From the NCBI RefSeq assembly GCF_037450285.1, contig NZ_JAQISN010000001.1, positions 1,984,001 through 2,048,000 on the forward strand: a DNA stretch of 64,000 nucleotides. The letters are read 5' to 3'. Each line of letters begins with the position of its first letter. Within the stretch, counting starts at the first letter, position 1. Below the pieces are notes generated by a model. It ran no database searches, was not told the origin of the DNA, and saw nothing but the letters and a program-made list of their open reading frames with translations. The position numbers and the translations under genes are program-made. Below are positions 59,272 through 64,000 of this stretch, piece by piece. The DNA is from Erwinia sp. SLM-02. GTDB taxonomy: Bacteria > Pseudomonadota > Gammaproteobacteria > Enterobacterales > Enterobacteriaceae.

Positions 59272-60647
59272 CAGAACTCCCTCTGTCGCTGTCCGGCTGA
59301 AGCCTTCTCGGTGCAGATGCGCCGCGCCTCATCCTGGTTGGTGTCGTGGAAATGGCCGTTGCGGAACTCCTGGTACACGGTCCCCAGTTCGCCGAAACGG
59401 TTCTTCGTTACGATGATTTCGGCGAAGCGCGCCGCCAGGCTGTTCTCGTTGTAGACGGCATCGCGGTACAGCATGATGATGCTGTCTGCATCCTGCTCAA
59501 TGCTGCCGCCGTCGCGCAGATCCGCATTTACCGGACGTTTGTTCAGGCGTTTCTCAACGTCGCGTGACAGCTGGCTGAGCGACAGAACCGGCGTTTTCAG
59601 TTCCTTAGCCATGTTCTTCAGGCCACCGGAGATAACAGCGATCGCCAGGTCGTTACGTTCTGCTCGAGGCTTTTTAATCAGGCCCAGATAATCGACAAGG
59701 ATCAGCGACAGGCCGGGGAACTTGCGTTTATGCCGCTCAGCGATGGCGCGGATCTGCTCGATGGTCAGGTTTGCCGCGTCGACGAGCCAGACATCAAGGC
59801 CAGTCAGGCGCTGAATTCCCATTGAAACCCGGCCCCAGTCCTCATCGTGCATACGGGATGGCTTGCGCAGGCTGGATACCGGCATGTTCGACGCGCCGGC
59901 AATCTGGCGCTCAATCACTTGCTGATTGCTCATTTCCATGGTGAAAATCAGCACACCGCGGCGGACCTTGTGATCCCCCATCACCCGCTCACTCGAGGCA
60001 ACGCCCTCAGCAACCTTCAGTGCAAACTCGGTTTTACCCATACCCGGGCGGGCGGCCACAACAACGAAATCTTCATCGTTCATGCCGCCAGTAATTTCGT
60101 CCAGCTCGCAGATCCCGGTCTTCAACGTGTCCGACTCTTCACCGTTGGTTACCCGCCGCTCCAGCACATCAACGTAAGCACCCATCAGTTCATCGATGTG
60201 AACCGGCACGACCTCATCAGAGGGGCGACCAACGGCCATGACCTGACTGGTAAACGCCCGAATTTTCTCCAGTGCCTGATCGTGGTTGTTCGCCAGGGTT
60301 ATGCTGTCGTAATTGGCCTCCATCAGCGCGACAAAACTGCGGATCATGAATTTTTCACCAAGGCTTTTGGCATAGCCTTTCAGATTTGCCGAACTCGGCA
60401 CGACCTTCGCCGTTTCCATCACGTCGGCGAATACGCCGGGACCGTCACCCATTGCATCCGCAACCAGCAGCGCGTCGATCATCTTGCGCTGAATGGCCTG
60501 GCGCTTAATTTCTCCGTATAGCTTGAAGTAAAACAGATTGGTGAACGCTGCAGGGTCCAGTGTGTTCAGAACATCGCTGGCGTCAGGTGTCAGACCGGCA
60601 TTCAGCAGTGCGCCGATAACGCTGGCTTCGAGATACAGGTCGCTCAT
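59271..60647 (-). CDS. Replicative DNA helicase, DnaB family
   Basis: The 458-residue protein has an N-terminal DnaB domain (LYLEASVIGALLNAGLTPDA) and a RecA-like helicase domain with Walker A in ARPGMGKTEFAL, Walker B LILVDYLGLI and LSLSQLSRDVEKR. Many lambdoid phages carry such a helicase in place of lambda P, which only recruits the host one. It overlaps the initiator gene by four bases (ATGA) and its stop overlaps the rusA start (TGATG). Confidence 0.93.
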   Translation of the reverse strand: MSDLYLEASVIGALLNAGLTPDASDVLNTLDPAAFTNLFYFKLYGEIKRQAIQRKMIDALLVADAMGDGPGVFADVMETAKVVPSSANLKGYAKSLGEKFMIRSFVALMEANYDSITLANNHDQALEKIRAFTSQVMAVGRPSDEVVPVHIDELMGAYVDVLERRVTNGEESDTLKTGICELDEITGGMNDEDFVVVAARPGMGKTEFALKVAEGVASSERVMGDHKVRRGVLIFTMEMSNQQVIERQIAGASNMPVSSLRKPSRMHDEDWGRVSMGIQRLTGLDVWLVDAANLTIEQIRAIAERHKRKFPGLSLILVDYLGLIKKPRAERNDLAIAVISGGLKNMAKELKTPVLSLSQLSRDVEKRLNKRPVNADLRDGGSIEQDADSIIMLYRDAVYNENSLAARFAEIIVTKNRFGELGTVYQEFRNGHFHDTNQDEARRICTEKASAGQRQREF

Positions 60648-61696
60648 AGCGCACGCTCCCGCACTTTGCGAAGCGTGTCGGGCTTCATCAGGAAATCGAA
60701 GTTGGCACGCCAGCCAGACGGATTCTCGCCGAAGTAATGCGGCCTTGCTTCAGTCACAAACGCCTTGAAATAAGCCCGAACCGCATCGATATTTTTGTGG
60801 GTCATGTGAGTGACTAGATCACGGATCGCTTTCTCACGGTCATCGTCCAGCTCAGCCAGAGGCAGACGGTCACCGGCAATCTCGTTATAGGCATCAACCA
60901 CGGCGCCGCAGTCGATCTCAACGTAGCTGGAAGCCCAGGCCGCAGCGTCAGCAAGGTAACCGTCGAAACGGCTTACCCGGCAGATGTTCGCCGGCTTAGC
61001 GACCGTGCCATTGCGGCGCTTCCAGGTCAGCACCACCCAGTGCACCACCAGCTTCAGGTCATCGACGGTGTAGGCATCACGGGCCGAACGTGGCGTAAGC
61101 AGAACGGCAAAGGCTTCTGCAGAGCGGCAGGTGGTTCCTGTGAGCTCGTTGTAATACTCCAGGACCTGTTTTGCCTGTGAAACTACCTCCTCCGAAAATT
61201 CCCCCTTGGGGGTTAGGGGGGTATTTTTATTGTCTTTGGTAAGACTGTTTAGGGTGTCGGGTGTTTTCGCCCAACCAGAAACCTTTTTTCGCCCAACATT
61301 TTGGGTGGAAATGCCCAATGTTTTGGGCGTTTTAGTTAGCTGCCATTGGTCAAGATTCACATTCACACTGACGATCTTGAAACCGCCTGATTTTTTGAGA
61401 TTGATGATTCGACGTTCAGCAAGCACGTCGAGCGCATCAGCAACGTCTGAATCATCGAGATCTGTCAGCTCAGCGATAAACGTGTTTGTCACCCTGTCTT
61501 CGGATTTATTCCAACCATACGTGCAGTGGATTACCGCATCAAAAACCTGATGCTGCCGACCAGCCAGTTTGAGCTTTGGCTTTAGTTTTCCAATGCTGGT
61601 AGCAATGCGCATGTATCCGTCATCAAGATTGGCCACGGATCGCTCCTCACCCGCTTCTCGGGGGCGGAATTTGAATATTTTTGCAGAGTTACTCAT
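60644..61696 (-). CDS. Phage replication initiator (lambda O-like N-terminus)
   Basis: The 350-residue protein has a lambda O-like N-terminal winged-helix domain (NLDDGYMRIATSIGKLKPKL, GRQHQVFDAVIHCTYGWNKS) that binds the origin, a flexible centre encoded by the iterons, and a C-terminal helical part (NIDAVRAYFKAFVTEARPHY, GWRANFDFLMKPDTL) that likely contacts the helicase. It opens the origin and loads the DnaB-type helicase encoded next. Confidence 0.88.
   Translation of the reverse strand: MSNSAKIFKFRPREAGEERSVANLDDGYMRIATSIGKLKPKLKLAGRQHQVFDAVIHCTYGWNKSEDRVTNTFIAELTDLDDSDVADALDVLAERRIINLKKSGGFKIVSVNVNLDQWQLTKTPKTLGISTQNVGRKKVSGWAKTPDTLNSLTKDNKNTPLTPKGEFSEEVVSQAKQVLEYYNELTGTTCRSAEAFAVLLTPRSARDAYTVDDLKLVVHWVVLTWKRRNGTVAKPANICRVSRFDGYLADAAAWASSYVEIDCGAVVDAYNEIAGDRLPLAELDDDREKAIRDLVTHMTHKNIDAVRAYFKAFVTEARPHYFGENPSGWRANFDFLMKPDTLRKVRERAL
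61269..61334. repeat. Iterons of the phage replication origin
   Basis: GCCCAA starts at 61269, 61291 and 61313, an exact 22-base period, two helical turns. The second and third units continue into inverted TTGGG halves (GCCCAACATTTTGGG and GCCCAATGTTTTGGGC). They lie within the initiator gene, as lambda ori lies within O. An A/T-rich stretch (61220-61240) lies on one side and could be the unwinding element. Confidence 0.8.
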
Positions 61697-61841
61697 CCCC
61701 TTCCCTCGCGCGCTTATTCTGCTCGAGAAGCTGGCGCAACATGTGCGCCGCGTCAGGGGTAAACTCCCGGGCTAACTGCTCCCGGGACATGTCTTTATGT
61801 ACAGTGTTTTCTGGTTGCATCTTCCGGCGTTTCTGTCGCAT
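61689..61841 (-). CDS. Small early prophage protein, 50 residues
   Basis: ATG at 61841 (MRQKRRKMQPENTVHKDMSR), with GAGG six bases before it, opens 50 codons. The end overlaps the initiator start by eight bases. The product is highly charged and helical. The same frame runs open to 62087, but that part is the shadow of the DUF4222 gene. Function unknown. Confidence 0.6.
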   Translation of the reverse strand: MRQKRRKMQPENTVHKDMSREQLAREFTPDAAHMLRQLLEQNKRAREGDE

Positions 61842-61896
61842 AATTGACCTCGCTTGACCAAAGCAATGCAGTACCCGGCTGTTCAGTCCTACCTGT

Positions 61897-62091
61897 TCAG
61901 CCTTCGCCTTTCCCTTCAAACTTCCTGAAATACTTCTCGAAATACCATTTCGGCACAAAGCATGGGTGCGGATAATTCGGCCGCATAAAAATGATCCTGC
62001 GTTCCTGGCGGTCGTAACCTGTGACGCGAACAATAACGCCGCGCCGATCGCGGTATTGCTGATCGGTTTCAATGAAACGTTCGTCATCCAC
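61897..62091 (-). CDS. DUF4222 family protein
   Basis: GTG at 62091, overlapping the end of the cII-like gene, opens 64 codons. The core TDQQYRDRRGVIVRVTGYDR followed by RRIIFMRPNYPH matches DUF4222 proteins of enterobacterial prophages, which have no known function. A longer frame upstream overlaps the cII-like gene and is not used. Confidence 0.7.
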   Translation of the reverse strand: MDDERFIETDQQYRDRRGVIVRVTGYDRQERRIIFMRPNYPHPCFVPKWYFEKYFRKFEGKGEG

Positions 62092-62407
62092 CAATGCCCC
62101 CCACCGGTTCGCGGATGTGCTCCAGCAGCGAAAGCAGCTTTCTGGCCTCTTCCCCAGTAAGAACAACGTTCTGCTCACACCCTGGCGCCGCGATGCAGCC
62201 AGCAGGCAGTCCCAGCTGCAAAATCAGCTTGCAGGCCAGGCCAACCAGCCCAACCTTTTTGCGGCTTAGTCCCGAAGGATGAATCCCCATATCCAGCGCC
62301 AGAGGTTTGTTACCGCGAGCGATAGCTTCCCTGTGAAAATAACTCTCCAGCGCTTCTGCTTTGCAGGTGATATTTACTGAATTGCTGGTTGTTGCTACTG
62401 ATTCCAT
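62084..62407 (-). CDS. CII-like transcriptional activator
   Basis: The 107-residue protein has a CII-type helix-turn-helix (YFHREAIARGNKPLALDMGI-HPSGLSRKK) followed by a helical part for tetramerisation and a C-terminal tail. It is the second gene after cro in the rightward early direction, the place of cII. CII turns on the establishment promoter of cI and integrase. Similarity is moderate; the place carries weight. Confidence 0.7.
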   Translation of the reverse strand: MESVATTSNSVNITCKAEALESYFHREAIARGNKPLALDMGIHPSGLSRKKVGLVGLACKLILQLGLPAGCIAAPGCEQNVVLTGEEARKLLSLLEHIREPVGGIGG

Positions 62408-62434
62408 TGATAATTTCCGTTTTCAAAATAGTGT

Positions 62435-62650
62435 TTAGGCAGCATTACCTTGCTTGACTCCATGCTGGAGCCAGGCTGGGTCACACTGCAGTGCATGGGC
62501 AATCTCAATCAAAAACCGCGGGCGCTTCGTCAAACCAGCTTCGATCTGTTGGATGGACTGCTGTTTAACTCCAGCCTTACTGGCTAATTCAGCCTGTGTC
62601 AGGTTGAGCTCCGCCCGTTTTTGTTTGAGGCGGTCCGAGATAGTTTGCAT
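62435..62650 (-). CDS. Cro-like repressor
   Basis: The 71-residue protein is a helix-turn-helix of the HTH_3 (XRE) type: LKQKRAELNLTQAELASKAG, QQSIQQIEAGLTKRP. The recognition helix (VKQQSIQQIE) resembles that of the CI protein here (TTQQAIVQLE), so both should see the same operators. It is divergent from cI. Confidence 0.88.
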   Translation of the reverse strand: MQTISDRLKQKRAELNLTQAELASKAGVKQQSIQQIEAGLTKRPRFLIEIAHALQCDPAWLQHGVKQGNAA

Positions 62651-62663
62651 AAAGCCTCCTTTG

Positions 62664-62723
62664 ACAAACTTTCTTGTATATTAATTACAATATAGTTTGT
62701 TTGTCAATTACAGCTTTTCTTGT
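62664..62723. promoter_or_regulatory. Three-operator control region between cro and cI
   Basis: Three 14-base sites with dyad ACAA-N6-TTGT: ACAAACTTTCTTGT (62664-62677), ACAATATAGTTTGT (62687-62700) and ACAGCTTTTCTTGT (62710-62723). Centres are exactly 23 bases apart. Promoter candidates overlap them: toward cI, TTGACA at 62661-62666 and TACAAT at 62686-62691; toward cro, TTGACA (62707-62702) and TAATAT (62683-62678) on the minus strand. The layout is that of lambda OR. Confidence 0.85.
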
Positions 62724-62756
62724 AAACATCTCTTGATTGGATTGAGAGGTGAATTG

Positions 62757-63398
62757 ATGACGATCGCGGCGCGTGTCCTTGCGAAAAGAAATGAGCTTGG
62801 ACTAACGCAAACAGAACTGGCAGAAAGAGCCGGCACAACTCAACAAGCGATTGTTCAGTTGGAGAGTGGTAAAACTAAACGCCCCCGCTACCTCCCCGAG
62901 CTGGCGAAAGCTCTCGGCTGCGAGATCGAATGGCTTCTTGATGGTAAAGACGTTGTGACGGGCGATAATGTTACTGGTTTCCGCCCATACTCTCCCGGCC
63001 GAAAATATCCTGTCCTGAGCAAGGTCCAGGCAGGTGCCTGGGGAGAGGCCATTGAGGCCTATACGGTAAAGGATATCGATCACTGGCTAGAGTCAGACGC
63101 ACATGTGCAGGGTGAGTCATTCTGGTTGGAAGTGGACGGAGATTCGATGACGGCGCCGATGGGCCTGAGTATTCCAGAAGGTACTTTCGTGCTTTTCGAT
63201 ACTGGGCGTGAGGCGGTGAATGGCAGCCTGGTAGTTGCAAAGCTGATCGACGATAACGAAGCCACGTTCAAAAAGCTGGTGATCGACGGTAGCCAAAAGT
63301 ACCTGAAAGGGCTTAACCCTCAGTGGCCAATGGTGCCGATCAACGGTAACTGCCGGATTATCGGTGTAGCGATTGAAACTAAGCTTCGGCTGGTATAA
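62757..63398 (+). CDS. CI-like prophage repressor with S24 peptidase domain
   Basis: ATG at 62757 (MTIAARVLAKRNELGLTQTE), preceded by GAGAGGTG, opens 213 codons. It has an XRE helix-turn-helix (residues 16-45) and a LexA/S24 domain. The cleavage site is A92-G93 (KVQAGAW), with catalytic Ser130 (VDGDSMTAP) and Lys162 (VVAKLID). RecA-stimulated self-cleavage, and so SOS induction, is expected. A 20-codon upstream extension has no start signal and overlaps the operators. Confidence 0.93.
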   Translation: MTIAARVLAKRNELGLTQTELAERAGTTQQAIVQLESGKTKRPRYLPELAKALGCEIEWLLDGKDVVTGDNVTGFRPYSPGRKYPVLSKVQAGAWGEAIEAYTVKDIDHWLESDAHVQGESFWLEVDGDSMTAPMGLSIPEGTFVLFDTGREAVNGSLVVAKLIDDNEATFKKLVIDGSQKYLKGLNPQWPMVPINGNCRIIGVAIETKLRLV

Positions 63399-63437
63399 TC
63401 CCCCTCAGACGGAAGAGACGTTTAGCTAAGGAAGTGC

Positions 63438-63596
63438 ATGTCAGTTTACACAAAGATAGCAGTAACTATGTTTTGCGTAGCGTTCGCCATGTTCTACCTG
63501 GCTCGCAAGAAGCGCGACAAAAACTTCCTGATACCGGGACTGGCATTGCTTTTGGCTGGCTTCGTTAACTTATTGCTAGGTCTGACTCTGGGTTAA
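63438..63596 (+). CDS. Small membrane protein downstream of cI, 52 residues
   Basis: ATG at 63438, with AAGGAA just before it, opens 52 codons: MSVYTKIAVTMFCVAFAMFY, a charged loop (LARKKRDKNF), and a second helix (ALLLAGFVNLLLGLTLG). It has two transmembrane helices. It follows cI by 39 bases on the same strand, so it should be made in the lysogen, like rexA/rexB in lambda. Function unknown. Confidence 0.65.
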   Translation: MSVYTKIAVTMFCVAFAMFYLARKKRDKNFLIPGLALLLAGFVNLLLGLTLG

Positions 63597-63631
63597 TGGT
63601 CGAAAGAGGCCTTCAGTTAAAAGGGATAACC

Positions 63632-63859
63632 ATGAAAAAAATACTGATTACCGCACTACCAGTGCTTATCGCCTCGTGTGCAGCGCACAACGAGCAGCCG
63701 AAGATGATTGGCATGGCTAACCCGGCCTCGGTGTACTGCCAGAAAATCGGCGGCAAGCTAGACATCGTTAAGGAACCCGCTGGAGAGGTAGGCTACTGCA
63801 CCCTCCCAGGCGGCGAACGGATTGAAGAGTGGACTCTTTACAGGCGCGATAACAAATAA
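63632..63859 (+). CDS. DUF333 lipoprotein downstream of cI
   Basis: ATG at 63632 (MKKILITALPVLIASC), preceded by AAGGGA, opens 75 codons. The lipobox is IASC. The mature part is a DUF333 domain (ANPASVYCQKIGGKLDIVKE, GYCTLPGGERIEEW), found in small periplasmic lipoproteins. It is likely in the cI transcript and so a lysogenic-conversion gene. Its first frame start at 63596 lies in the previous gene and is not used. Confidence 0.8.
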   Translation: MKKILITALPVLIASCAAHNEQPKMIGMANPASVYCQKIGGKLDIVKEPAGEVGYCTLPGGERIEEWTLYRRDNK

Positions 63860-63895
63860 AACGGCGCTGTTACGTATTGCAATTTTTAAACACAG

Positions 63896-63913
63896 ATCAG
63901 CATCAGGGCTGGT
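63896..63913 (+). repeat. 18-base leader repeat, right copy
   Basis: This is identical to 28342-28359 (ATCAGCATCAGGGCTGGT). It lies 57 bases before the MKIGYLFPAA start; in the left copy the distance is 175 bases with an extra small gene between. AGGGC and GCCCT just after it (63915-63948) can form a hairpin. Confidence 0.85.
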
Positions 63914-63969
63914 TAGGGCTGGAGAAGACAGGCAGGGATGCCCTCATAATAAAAACTCAGGCGGTAAAA

Positions 63970-64000
63970 ATGAAGATCGGCTATCTGTTCCCAGCTGCCT
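63970..64000 (+). CDS. Second MKIGYLFPAA membrane peptide gene (cut by window end)
   Basis: ATG at 63970 opens a frame reading MKIGYLFPAA before the window ends. It matches the first ten residues of the gene at 28534, with mostly silent differences. The rest is outside the window. Confidence 0.6.
   Translation, partial: MKIGYLFPAA

Noticed and set aside
61842..62087. N-terminal extension of the 50-residue early gene to an ATG at 62087
   Set aside because: The extra part is another frame of the DUF4222 gene, while the ATG at 61841 has its own good ribosome-binding site.
1..64000. CRISPR arrays, tRNA or rRNA genes, insertion sequences, integrase
   Set aside because: None seen on either strand by reading for regular repeats, cloverleaf-like motifs or recombinase and transposase motifs. 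The integrase is expected right of the window.

Overview
The window is a piece of an enterobacterial (Enterobacterales) chromosome with a lambda-type prophage inserted in it. Gene order on the left (zwf-hexR-pykA / lpxM-mepM-znuA / znuCB / ruvBA-ruvC-yebC-nudB-aspS / yecD-yecE-yecN-cmoAB / cutC) follows Escherichia coli closely, but the details differ: edd is missing between zwf and eda, an mdfA-type efflux gene sits between pykA and lpxM, and cbl-nac lies next to eda. This pattern, the protein sequences and the fairly high GC content suggest Erwiniaceae (Erwinia, Pantoea or a relative). The genus is an inference and cannot be fixed from this window.

Host part, about 1-27.8 kb. It holds the end of an ABC-F ATPase; the nitrogen/sulphur regulators cbl and nac, with a clear sigma-54 promoter and an NtrC site upstream of nac; central carbon genes eda, zwf, hexR and pykA, with candidate KdgR and HexR operators; mdfA; the envelope genes lpxM and mepM; the divergent znuA / znuCB zinc importer with a Zur box; the Holliday-junction genes ruvB, ruvA and ruvC; yebC, nudB and aspS; the wobble-uridine tRNA modification pair cmoAB; gldA; a periplasmic protein of unknown function; and cutC. 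Strong rho-independent terminators separate most transcription units.

Boundary part, about 27.8-29.9 kb. It is AT-rich and gene-poor. It holds a possible phage-derived ORF remnant, two tiny membrane-peptide genes, two tandem small-RNA-like units each ending in a terminator, and a yjbE-like secreted Ser/Thr/Gly-rich protein gene. The left prophage end should lie here, but no duplicated att core can be defined. Integrase and the other att site must lie to the right of base 64000.

Prophage, about 29.9-64 kb. It reads from right to left in lambda order: cI / operators / cro, a cII-like gene, a replication initiator with an internal iteron origin, a DnaB-type helicase, a broken rusA, a Q-type antiterminator, a late promoter candidate with two tandem terminators, pinholin, SAR endolysin, Rz/Rz1, terminase, portal, capsid, tail, tail tip, tailspike. 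It is a siphophage-type genome with a long tape-measure protein and a right-handed-helix-style tailspike, probably for a capsular or O-polysaccharide receptor. At least six small genes lie on the strand opposite to the late operon (41990, 49435, 54144, 54937, 55334, 57040), and three more cargo-like genes follow cI or sit before the tape measure. A 32-residue membrane peptide gene beginning MKIGYLFPAA occurs at the left boundary and again at the right edge of the window, each after the same 18-base leader element. This is the least explained feature of the window. rusA has two independent lesions, which suggests some decay, but the structural, lysis and control genes look intact.
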